From positions 157,003 to 221,002 of the forward strand of contig JNJK01000007.1 in the NCBI GenBank assembly GCA_000701625.1: DNA of 64,000 nucleotides, in the 5' to 3' direction. A program made the translations under genes and the position numbers. This DNA comes from Lachnospiraceae bacterium MC2017. Its GTDB lineage: Bacteria > Bacillota > Clostridia > Lachnospirales > Lachnospiraceae. Below the pieces are notes generated by a model. That model searched no databases. It saw only the letters and a list, made by a program, of their open reading frames with translations, and was not told the DNA's origin. Shown in pieces: positions 53,444 through 64,000 of the stretch (positions are counted from its first letter, which is position 1; the number at the start of each line of letters is the position of its first letter).

Positions 53444-53505
53444 GGGACGGGGGGCAGATCCATGGTCCGGCACCCCGTCCCAATGGTTCATTCACAAGAA
53501 GTATA
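53444..53505 (-). promoter_or_regulatory. DAHP synthase promoter and GC-rich leader hairpin
   Basis: On the minus strand an extended -10 box TGTTATACT (TATACT over 53500-53505) is followed by a leader that folds as GGGACGGGG/CCCCGTCCC (53444-53452 and 53473-53481). The loop holds a GATCCATGGTC palindrome. The hairpin stands between the transcription start and the Shine-Dalgarno of the synthase. It has no U run, so it may affect translation or mRNA stability; attenuation is a guess. Confidence 0.42.
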
Positions 53506-53546
53506 ACACATACATCACCGCTTTAGTGAGAAAAAGTGTTTAAAAT

Positions 53547-53574
53547 TTGACAAAAAAGAGATTATGTACATAAT
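53547..53574 (+). promoter_or_regulatory. Promoter of the 36-residue peptide gene
   Basis: TTGACA (53547-53552) and CATAAT (53569-53574) have a 16-base spacer, leading to a ~105-base leader before the small gene at 53691. Confidence 0.6.
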
Positions 53575-53690
53575 TTTGAACTTTATATTTGGGATTCAGT
53601 ATACATTTACGGGTGTGAACTGCCGATATACAATATGCAAGAATGACGGCTCATGTACTGTCTATATGAGTGCTCTTGCGGGAGGAAAAT

Positions 53691-53801
53691 ATGGAAAGCA
53701 GATCTGTGGTGGTTACTATCATGATGGTTTTATTTGTGTTGGCCATTTTAATGATGGGATGTGTCTGGAATGGTCAAAATCTGTTGATGTCGGTTTACTA
53801 G
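53691..53801 (+). CDS. Small hydrophobic 36-residue membrane peptide
   Basis: A short frame starts at ATG 53691 after GGGAGGAAAAT, a strong ribosome binding site. It encodes a Met/Val-rich membrane helix (VVVTIMMVLFVLAILMMG) ending in Cys24, then a short polar tail. The LMMGC pattern resembles a lipobox, so it could be a tiny lipoprotein or a single-pass membrane regulator or toxin. Its own promoter (53547) and an immediate strong terminator (53809) make it a self-contained unit. A longer frame 53564-53911 overlaps it in another phase but runs through the terminator. The family is unknown. Confidence 0.6.
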   Translation: MESRSVVVTIMMVLFVLAILMMGCVWNGQNLLMSVY

Positions 53802-53808
53802 ATCTAAG

Positions 53809-53851
53809 AGTGGTTGAAATCCTGATCTCAAGGATTTCAGCCACTTTTTTT
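53809..53851 (+). terminator. Terminator after the small peptide gene
   Basis: AGTGGTTGAAATCCT pairs with AGGATTTCAGCCACT (one T-G pair), and T7 follows. It lies 8 bases after the stop of the 36-residue gene. Confidence 0.9.
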
Positions 53852-53863
53852 CGACTTATATCA

Positions 53864-54760
53864 TTATGTCAGCTCATTCAGGATATCGATATATTTGGCG
53901 GTAAGTCCTGAGGGGCGGATGGATGATGGCAGGATATAACCGATTTCCATGTAATCATCAACTTTTAATGGCTTTGCGATGATATTCGGTCCGTTCAGTT
54001 CTTCGCTTATTACTCCGCTGCAGATGGTATAACCGTTTAAGCCTATGAGCATGTTAAAAAGAGTGGCGCGGTCACAGACTACGAGCTCCTTATCACTGTC
54101 TAAGGTACTCAGTATTTCCTCTGAAAAATAAAAGGAATTATGGCTGCCCTGTTCGTATGACAGGCGAGGATAAGGTTTTAGATCATTGGGAGTTATCAGC
54201 TTTTTGGACGAAAGCGGGTTGTTTTTTCCGATAAAAACATGAGGCTTGGCTGTAAATAATGGTTCAAATACTAAACCGTTGTCCCGCAGGGTTTTCCTTA
54301 TTATGGATTCGTTAAAACGGTTTAAGTACAGGACGCCTATTTCACTTCTCATATGTGCGACATCGTCAATGATCTCATAGGTCTGAGTTTCCCGCATGTG
54401 AAATTCATACTTATCTTTTCCATAGGTTTTTAGCAGGTTTACAAAGGCTTCTACAACAAATGAATAGTGCTGGGAAGATACGCAAAAGCGCTGTTTGGCA
54501 GCGGATTTTCCGGTATATCGTTCATCTATGAGCGCTGTCTGTTCCAGAACCTGCCTGGCATATCCGATAAATTCATCTCCGTCCGGAGTGAGTTCGATTC
54601 CCTTATTTGATCGTGAAAACAAGGTTATCCCATATTCTTTTTCAAGTTCGTGGATCGCTGAAGTCAGGCTTGGCTGAGCTATGAAGAGTTTTTTTGCGGC
54701 CTCTGTTATATTCCCTGTATCTGCGACTGTTACAGCATATTGCAGTTGTTTAAGTGTCAT
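53864..54760 (-). CDS. LysR-family transcriptional regulator
   Basis: 298 residues. The N-terminal helix-turn-helix (MTLKQLQYAVTVADTGNITE, LFIAQPSLTSAIHELEKEYG) is followed by the two-lobed effector domain. It is divergent from the MetE-like gene, whose control region holds a T-N11-A palindrome (54846-54862). LysR regulators usually control the divergent neighbour, so a role in methionine or one-carbon metabolism is likely. GGAGGG precedes the ATG. Confidence 0.93.
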   Translation of the reverse strand: MTLKQLQYAVTVADTGNITEAAKKLFIAQPSLTSAIHELEKEYGITLFSRSNKGIELTPDGDEFIGYARQVLEQTALIDERYTGKSAAKQRFCVSSQHYSFVVEAFVNLLKTYGKDKYEFHMRETQTYEIIDDVAHMRSEIGVLYLNRFNESIIRKTLRDNGLVFEPLFTAKPHVFIGKNNPLSSKKLITPNDLKPYPRLSYEQGSHNSFYFSEEILSTLDSDKELVVCDRATLFNMLIGLNGYTICSGVISEELNGPNIIAKPLKVDDYMEIGYILPSSIRPSGLTAKYIDILNELT

Positions 54761-54772
54761 AGTCCCTCCGTA

Positions 54773-54801
54773 GAAAAAGTACTTTTGACCCTGTCATCAT
54801 T
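54773..54801. repeat. Dispersed palindromic element, half copy 8
   Basis: AGTACTTTTGACCCTGTCATCAT matches the right half of the short palindromes. The left half is missing and is replaced by the lysR start region. Confidence 0.6.
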
Positions 54802-54845
54802 ACCTAGGGCTTTACCATAGTGATAATGCAATCTTAACACCTGTT

Positions 54846-54862
54846 CATAGATAAAATCTATG
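54846..54862. promoter_or_regulatory. LysR-type binding site
   Basis: CATAGAT-AAA-ATCTATG is a perfect 17-bp palindrome with the LysR T-N11-A motif, in the gap between the divergent lysR and MetE-like genes. Confidence 0.6.
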
Positions 54863-54967
54863 GCAAAGGTAATATATTATATATTTTTCCAAACGTGCAG
54901 ATTAGCATATTATGACATCCGACAGCAGTAAACTGAGTACAAAATTTTGCAGAGGAGTGATTTATAT

Positions 54968-56086
54968 ATGGCAAACTTACAGTCACCTTACAGATATGAT
55001 TTTGTTGGAAGTTTTTTAAGACCTAAAGCTTTGAAGGAGGCAAAAGAAGCATACAGTGATGGAAAGATCAGTCGTGAAGAACTCGACAGAGTAATTGATG
55101 AAGCTGTTACAGATGTTGTAAAAAAGCAGAAGGAATTAGGCTTCCACGTTATTACGGATGGTGAATACCGCAGAACTTTCTGGCATCTTGATTTTATGTG
55201 GGGACTTGAGGGAGTTGAACATAGAGCGACAGGTAATGGAGTAGAGTTTAATGGTGAGCTGGCAGTGCTTGATGATACTTATCTTGTAGGAAAGATCAGG
55301 GCAAAAGCGCATCCTTTTGTAGAATATTTCAAGTTCTTAAAACAGTTTGAGGATGAAAAAACGATAGCTAAATACACTATACCGGCACCGGCACAGACTT
55401 TTCAGCAGATGATAGTACCTGTAAATTTTGAATCAACTAGAAAATTCTATGCGTCAAATGATGAGTTGATAGAGGATATAGCTGAGGCATATAGAGACAT
55501 CATAAAACAGTTTTATGATGCAGGATGCAGAAACCTGCAGTTTGATGACTGTACATGGGGCGCAATAGTCGGGGATGCGGCAAAGCAAAGATATAAGGCG
55601 CTTGGCATTGATCTGGAAGAGGTAAAAGAGCAGCTTCTCAAGGTTAATAATCTCGCGCTCGAAGGTAAACCGGAAGATATGGTGATAAATTCTCATATTT
55701 GCAGAGGGAACTATCATTCAACTTTCTTTACCAGCGGACCCTATGATTCTGTAGCAGACTATGTATTTGCCAAAGAAAATGTTGATGCGCTTTTCCTGGA
55801 GTATGATGATGCGAGATCCGGCGGATTTGCGCCTTTATCTAAAGTATCGGATGACAAAAAGGTAGTGCTGGGACTCATAACCACCAAGTCACCGGTTCTT
55901 GAAGACAAGCAGAAGATCATTAACAGGATCCATGAAGCTGCAAAATATATACCTCTTGACCGTTTGTATCTGAGCCCGCAGTGCGGCTTTGCTTCCTGCG
56001 AGATCGGTAATAAGCTCACGGAAGAAGAGCAGTGGGCAAAGCTGAAACTCGTAAAGGAAATCGCAGAAGAAGTATGGGGAGATTAA
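54968..56086 (+). CDS. MetE-like cobalamin-independent methionine synthase family protein (YxjG/YxjH type)
   Basis: 372 residues from ATG 54968, preceded by GAGGAGTG. It is the single C-terminal MetE-type barrel: VGSFLRP, DGEYRRTFW, LQFDDCTW, SHICRGNYHS with zinc-binding His/Cys, and SPQCGFAS with a further Cys. Full-length MetE is about 750 residues, so this belongs to the short family that methylates homocysteine or a related thiol with an unclear methyl donor. It is likely regulated by the divergent LysR protein. Its 3' end overlaps the convergent AraC gene by 4 bases. Confidence 0.9.
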   Translation: MANLQSPYRYDFVGSFLRPKALKEAKEAYSDGKISREELDRVIDEAVTDVVKKQKELGFHVITDGEYRRTFWHLDFMWGLEGVEHRATGNGVEFNGELAVLDDTYLVGKIRAKAHPFVEYFKFLKQFEDEKTIAKYTIPAPAQTFQQMIVPVNFESTRKFYASNDELIEDIAEAYRDIIKQFYDAGCRNLQFDDCTWGAIVGDAAKQRYKALGIDLEEVKEQLLKVNNLALEGKPEDMVINSHICRGNYHSTFFTSGPYDSVADYVFAKENVDALFLEYDDARSGGFAPLSKVSDDKKVVLGLITTKSPVLEDKQKIINRIHEAAKYIPLDRLYLSPQCGFASCEIGNKLTEEEQWAKLKLVKEIAEEVWGD

Positions 56087-57117
56087 TTAGACGGTCTTCT
56101 GTAATCCTTAGGTGAGCAGCCGTATTTTTCTCTGAATTTTCTATAGAAAAAAGTAACATTTTCATAGCCTGCCTTTGCGGCAATTTCTGTAACAGGCAGG
56201 CTTGTTGAGTTTAAGAGCTGAGCACTATAATCTAATCGGTATGTCTGAACCAGTTGGATGTAAGACATACCGATTTCTTTTTTTAAAAGAGTGGTAACGT
56301 AGTTAGGTGATATATGAAAAAGTTCTGCAACATCTGACTGGGTGCAGGTCTGGAAATTATGCTGCATGTAGTGAAGTATGGAAAAAGCCAGTGAAGACTG
56401 GGGGCTTTTTGCAGTTGTTACCAGATCGCTTTCATATACGTTGATCAATTCAGCAAGGATCAGATAAAAAAGGTGCAGGGTAATATCATTTGCGTTTATC
56501 GAAGGATCAAAATATTCACAACAAAGTTCAGCAAAAAACAGGGATATGCGCTCGTTTTCTTCTGAATGAAAAAGGATATAGTGGTCATGGTCAGTCTGGG
56601 TATTCAATGCCTGTATAAAAAAGCGTGTGAGGAAATTATCCTGTGAGATCTGTGACAGGAAGCTTTCTCTCAAATATGCTTTAGGGATTATGATCGATAG
56701 CAGGATATCATCATCGCCGAGATATCCTATGGAGTGAGGACATTCCGTATCGATCAAAAGAACCTGACCTTTTTGAAGCAGTATGTCTTTTCCGTCAACG
56801 CTCTGGCTGCAGGTTCCGGAATAGACAAAATTCATTTCTATGTAATCATGAATATGCTCGGGAACAGGATTAAAACGTGAAGTCTTCTTAATTGTGATGG
56901 TGTTTCCGAGGTCCATAAAATAACGGTTATTTCCTGAATGCCTGAACGGTTCTGAAGCCGTGCTTATTTCATGCTCATTTCCTATAACACTGTAGAGCTT
57001 TCCGTTAAGCTCTTTCTTGGGCATATTTGACCAGCCTGTAAAGATATGACCGTCCCTATATCTTTTTTCACTTTCGGACAGTTCTTTAAGTTTATAGTCA
57101 AGGCTCTTAATATTCAT
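56083..57117 (-). CDS. AraC-family regulator with cupin sensor domain
   Basis: 344 residues. A cupin sensor domain (HIHDYIEMNFVYSGTCSQSV) and a C-terminal double helix-turn-helix (QSDVAELFHISPNYVTTLLKK, LPVTEIAAKAGYENVTFFYRKF) are clear. It is divergent from the PTS operon and is the likely sugar-dependent activator of it. CGGAG lies before the ATG. Confidence 0.93.
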   Translation of the reverse strand: MNIKSLDYKLKELSESEKRYRDGHIFTGWSNMPKKELNGKLYSVIGNEHEISTASEPFRHSGNNRYFMDLGNTITIKKTSRFNPVPEHIHDYIEMNFVYSGTCSQSVDGKDILLQKGQVLLIDTECPHSIGYLGDDDILLSIIIPKAYLRESFLSQISQDNFLTRFFIQALNTQTDHDHYILFHSEENERISLFFAELCCEYFDPSINANDITLHLFYLILAELINVYESDLVTTAKSPQSSLAFSILHYMQHNFQTCTQSDVAELFHISPNYVTTLLKKEIGMSYIQLVQTYRLDYSAQLLNSTSLPVTEIAAKAGYENVTFFYRKFREKYGCSPKDYRRPSN

Positions 57118-57276
57118 GATAAACTCCGATAATTATTCAAAAACCGATAGATCAGGCGTTTTCCGAGTATATTTTTGGTATAGAGCGATTATATCCGTCA
57201 GTGTGGAAATGGTCAATAAACTGGATGGATAGTGTCATTTTTATTATTCACAGAAAAGGTAGAATATCATCATAAA

Positions 57277-57294
57277 CTCTTAATGCGCATAGAG
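57277..57294. promoter_or_regulatory. Palindrome upstream of the beta-glucoside operon
   Basis: A palindrome ATGCGCAT (57283-57290) with flanking CTCT and AGAG lies in the gap between the divergent araC and PTS genes, a possible AraC or repressor site. No RAT-like antiterminator hairpin is obvious. Confidence 0.28.
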
Positions 57295-57358
57295 TATAAC
57301 GTGGATGATTTTTATTGAACAGTCCGGCTGGAGAAAGACCGGATCTAGGAGGAATCTC

Positions 57359-59233
57359 ATGGGTAAGCGGGATGCGGAATATACAGTCCTTGCGGAAGCA
57401 GTAGTGGAGGCTGTAGGCGGAAAAGAAAACATAATCAGTGTTACAAACTGTATGACAAGACTTCGTTTTGTGCTGAAAGACGATACTTTGCCCAAGGCGG
57501 AAAAAGTCAAAGCTATAAAGGGTGTAGCGGGAGTAATGAATCAAGGCGGTCAGTATCAGGTCATCATTGGCACACATGTATCGGATGTGACGCCATTCGT
57601 GAGACAGATCTGTGGTATTTCCACTGACGATCAGGAAAGCGGAGAAGCGGAGAATAAGAAAAAGGATAATCTCTGGAATCGCTTCTTTAAGACGATCTCA
57701 GGATGTATCATTCCGATGATTGGTCCTATGATAGCAGGTGGTATTATAAAAGGTATCCTGACTATCCTTGTAACAGTGGGGCTGCTTACAAAGACAGATG
57801 GAACGTATCTGATGCTTTACGCAGCGAGCGATGCGGTGCTGTATTTCATGCCGATCATAGTAGGATTTTCAGCAGGAAAAGTATTTAACTGCAATCCTTA
57901 TGTGACAGCAGTTATAGGTGCTGCGTTCCTTTATCCGGATCTGGTTAATGCTGTTTCGGCAGAGGGCGGCATCACCTTCCTTGGAATACCTGTTGCAAAT
58001 GCTTCATACGCAAGTACTCTGTTTCCGATACTTATGGCTTCCTTCGTAGCATCTCTTCTTGAAAAGCTTGGAAAGAAGTTCATTCCGAGAATGCTTCAGC
58101 TGATGCTCGTACCGAGCTTTGTATTGGCTCTGACAGTACCCCTTGCATGGCTTGTTATCGGACCGGTAATGAACACTATATCCGGAATACTTTCAACAGG
58201 TGTGAACGGAATATTTGGAATCAGCCCTGTTGTGGGTGGCGTACTTATCGGTGCTTTCTGGCAGGTGATCGTGCTTCTTGGACTTCATGCAGCATTTATT
58301 CCGATCCTTATAAATAATCTGGTAACTACAGGTTCTGATCCTATTAACGCAGTTATGGGTCTTACTGTTTGGGCACTTGCAGGAACAGCGCTTGGATACG
58401 CACTCCGTCAAAAGGACATTGAGAAAAGAACTACAGGTTTCGGATGTATGGCATCAGCACTTTGCGGTGTTACAGAACCTACTATTTATTCAATCGCTCT
58501 TCCGAATATAAAAACTTTTGCAGCAGCATGGGTAGGCGGAGGTATTGCCGGCGGCGTATTAGGTGCACTTGGCGGCAGACTTTACGGTATGGCAGGTGAC
58601 GGACTTTTCCGTATTCCCGGTATGATAAATCCGGCAGGACTTGATATCAGCTTCTATGGTTTCATCGTATGTGCCCTTGCAGCAATGGGAGCTTCGGCAG
58701 TTATCAGCTTTATATTCAGCGGAGAAAAAGCAGTTTCAGCAGCTGATGGTGCTGAAACAAATGAAGTAAATGCAGATGGAAGCGTTGATATCGCTGCATT
58801 TGTAGATGGAACACTTCTTCCTATAGAAAAGGTTGAAGATGAGACTTTTTCTCAGAAACTTCTGGGTGATGGTGTAGCGATAGAACCGGTTGACGGACTT
58901 GTCTCTGCTCCGGCAGCGGGAAAGATCGTAACTGTAATGGAAGATTCAAAGCATGCGCTTGGAATCGAACTCGCAAACGGAACGGAGATACTTATTCACG
59001 CAGGTCTTGATACTGTTGATATGAAGGGTGAAGGCTTTGAAATGCTGGTATCTGAGGGTGATTCAGTAAAGAAAGGAACTCCCCTTTTGAAGTTTGATCT
59101 TGATAAGGTTGCAAAGGCAGGACACAAAAAGACTGTGGTTCTCGTTGTAACTGATGCAAAGGATCGTATCCTTAAGAAATTTGCGACTGGAGAAAATGTA
59201 AAAGCAGGCGAGAGCTGTATCCTTCAGATCTGA
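57359..59233 (+). CDS. PTS beta-glucoside-type transporter, EIIBCA
   Basis: 624 residues from ATG 57359, preceded by GGAGGA. EIIB comes first (Cys31 in TNCMTRLRF is the phosphorylation site), then EIIC with about 10 helices (ISGCIIPMIGPMIAGGII, GLHAAFIPILINN, CGVTEPTIYS), then EIIA (APAAGKIV..., His547 in EILIHAGLDTV). It imports and phosphorylates an aryl- or beta-glucoside or cellobiose-like sugar, using phosphate from HPr. The two downstream enzymes should act on the product. Substrate assignment is by family and context. Confidence 0.95.
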   Translation: MGKRDAEYTVLAEAVVEAVGGKENIISVTNCMTRLRFVLKDDTLPKAEKVKAIKGVAGVMNQGGQYQVIIGTHVSDVTPFVRQICGISTDDQESGEAENKKKDNLWNRFFKTISGCIIPMIGPMIAGGIIKGILTILVTVGLLTKTDGTYLMLYAASDAVLYFMPIIVGFSAGKVFNCNPYVTAVIGAAFLYPDLVNAVSAEGGITFLGIPVANASYASTLFPILMASFVASLLEKLGKKFIPRMLQLMLVPSFVLALTVPLAWLVIGPVMNTISGILSTGVNGIFGISPVVGGVLIGAFWQVIVLLGLHAAFIPILINNLVTTGSDPINAVMGLTVWALAGTALGYALRQKDIEKRTTGFGCMASALCGVTEPTIYSIALPNIKTFAAAWVGGGIAGGVLGALGGRLYGMAGDGLFRIPGMINPAGLDISFYGFIVCALAAMGASAVISFIFSGEKAVSAADGAETNEVNADGSVDIAAFVDGTLLPIEKVEDETFSQKLLGDGVAIEPVDGLVSAPAAGKIVTVMEDSKHALGIELANGTEILIHAGLDTVDMKGEGFEMLVSEGDSVKKGTPLLKFDLDKVAKAGHKKTVVLVVTDAKDRILKKFATGENVKAGESCILQI

Positions 59234-59258
59234 GTAATACTTGTAGAGGAAAAATCTA

Positions 59259-63220
<3,962 letters not shown>

Positions 63221-63231
63221 TAGAACATGAG

Positions 63232-63275
63232 GAAATGCCATGAGATTGTTTTATTCTCGTGGCATTTCTTTTATT
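63232..63275 (+). terminator. Terminator after the beta-glucoside operon
   Basis: GAAATGCCATGAGA pairs with TCTCGTGGCATTTC (one T-G pair), followed by a T-rich tract. Confidence 0.88.
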
Positions 63276-63660
63276 CAATTACTGTTTATATTGTGCAATT
63301 TAGCGTAAAATATTGAGGTAAGAAGATAGATGTGGAACGGAAGCATATTATAGGGGACTTTGAATAGTTTTAGGCATTATAACAGCGAGGTATGCGGGAG
63401 TATTATTGTTTTTCCTGCGTAGAAGAGCACATGGGATTACAGTTCACACGTAAACAGAGTATTTCCGGAAAAATTATGTTTGACGTCATCTTAGTTAAGT
63501 GTTATCTTGATAGGGATTGATGTTCAAATTTTTGTAGAAAGACTAACTATTAAAAGTCAATAAGAAAATGAAGATTTTTGAATAAAACATCATTAGGTGT
63601 TTTAGATAGCCCGGAGGCAGGCTTATGCCTCAATCAGTACCTTGAAAATCGCATGACAAA
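63276..63660. other. Gap with no gene, and the 3' side of the IS element
   Basis: No coding frame is supported. The sequence is AT-rich. A 6-bp hairpin GAGGCA/TGCCTC (63614-63631) lies near the right part and probably belongs to the IS110 element's 3' end or marks its border. Confidence 0.35.
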
Positions 63661-63662
63661 TA

Positions 63663-63682
63663 GAGCATCTTAATAGGTGCTC
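63663..63682. repeat. Hairpin near the 3' end of the IS110-type element
   Basis: GAGCATCT and AGGTGCTC (one T-G pair) with a 4-base loop lie 28 bases beyond the transposase stop on the minus strand, either a terminator or an end structure. Confidence 0.45.
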
Positions 63683-63709
63683 GCAGAAAAGGATGTAAAG
63701 TTAATAAGG

Positions 63710-64000
63710 TTATTTCCGGTAGGCTTCGCCTGTAAGTTCCATCCGGTAGATGGTGCGTATCAGTTTCTTCGTTGCATGACCGACAGCAACATTGTAGTGC
63801 TTGCCTTCGCTTATCTTTTTAGAGAGGTAAGCGCCGAAGTTCTCATCCCAGTGGCAGACATATTTTGTTGCATTGAACAAAGCATACCGTAGGTAACGAG
63901 ATCCCCGTTTTTCCATGTGGGAATAGCTGGAATCAAGCTGCCCTGACTGGTATGTAGATGGCGATAACCCAGCAAATGCAAGTATCTGATCAGCATTACT
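63710..64000 (-). CDS. IS110-family transposase, 5' end outside window
   Basis: The minus-strand frame is open to the window edge: LAFAGLSPSTYQSGQ, then HMEKRGSRYLRYALFNATKY, GKHYNVAVGHATKKLIRTIY. This is the conserved C-terminal part of IS110 (transposase_20) enzymes, 97 residues visible. IS110 enzymes are RuvC-like with a serine-containing C-terminal domain and cause few terminal repeats. The N-terminal DEDD catalytic domain lies outside. The visible part is intact, so the element may be active. Confidence 0.92.
   Translation of the reverse strand, partial: SNADQILAFAGLSPSTYQSGQLDSSYSHMEKRGSRYLRYALFNATKYVCHWDENFGAYLSKKISEGKHYNVAVGHATKKLIRTIYRMELTGEAYRK

Noticed and set aside
53564..53911. 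A 115-codon plus-strand frame starting just after the promoter
   Set aside because: It has no ribosome binding site, runs through the strong terminator at 53809-53851 and overlaps the end of lysR. The 36-residue frame at 53691 has a much better start.
54761..54967. A SAM or cobalamin riboswitch before the MetE-like gene
   Set aside because: None of the conserved riboswitch motifs or long stems are seen; a LysR site explains control better.
57118..57358. A BglG/LicT-type antiterminator (RAT) leader before the PTS gene
   Set aside because: No clear terminator with an overlapping RAT hairpin is visible, and an AraC regulator gene is divergent instead.

Overview
The window looks like a chromosomal segment from an anaerobic Firmicute of the Lachnospiraceae type, most like Butyrivibrio/Pseudobutyrivibrio and relatives from gut or rumen. 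This is an inference from gene content: AT-leaning DNA, strong GGAGG-type ribosome binding sites, a tyrosine T-box, HPr with both His15 and Ser46, PTS beta-glucoside uptake with GH1/GH5 enzymes, a glycyl-radical activase, secreted papain-like proteases with a shared C-terminal module, and AAA/DUF1703 proteins. No rRNA, tRNA or CRISPR array was seen.

Layout. 1-1430: the 3' part of an ImmA/IrrE metallopeptidase gene overlapping a PIN-domain gene (toxin-antitoxin-like pair). 1431-5650: a decayed tail of a secreted-protein gene, a zinc-ribbon membrane protein, a GH5 enzyme, a large nested inverted-repeat element and PdxR. 5772-9028: pdxST (vitamin B6), an orphan glycyl-radical activase and an SGNH hydrolase. 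9279-19599: two tandem secreted C1 proteases, a TetR regulator and a 1637-residue repetitive surface protein. 19661-24103: a DUF1703 ATPase, a YbaK deacylase and a lipoprotein 5'-nucleotidase. 24360-29525: a tightly overlapped MoxR-DUF58-vWA-vWA-TPR (Bat-like) operon. 29699-33775: a third C1 protease, GNAT, TupA-like ATP-grasp and HU. 33877-35484: promoter, T-box leader and tyrS. 35696-45620: an InlB-repeat surface protein, a WYL regulator and an HNH / DprA-like / SbcD / SbcC run. 45625-53410: HD protein, a small 53-residue protein, HPr, membrane proteins, a lipoprotein, an AGCS symporter and DAHP synthase. 53547-56086: a 36-residue membrane peptide with its own promoter and terminator, then LysR and a MetE-like enzyme. 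56083-63220: an AraC-controlled beta-glucoside locus (PTS IIBCA, a GH106-like enzyme, GH1). 63710-64000: the end of an IS110-type transposase.

How the parts work together. Plant-sugar use joins the cytoplasmic GH5, the PTS and GH1. The extracytoplasmic theme (three C1 proteases, two large surface proteins, two lipoproteins) suggests protein and nucleotide scavenging or surface interaction. DNA-metabolism genes (HNH, DprA-like, SbcCD) sit downstream of a WYL regulator, an arrangement that resembles defence loci but is not proven to be one.

The most unusual non-coding signal is a dispersed family of palindromic intergenic elements. Short members are near-perfect palindromes centred on AAAAGTACTTTT. 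The longest (48604-48811) holds three hairpins inside terminal inverted repeats. A separate nested hairpin element lies at 3999-4201, with a fragment at 24164-24206.
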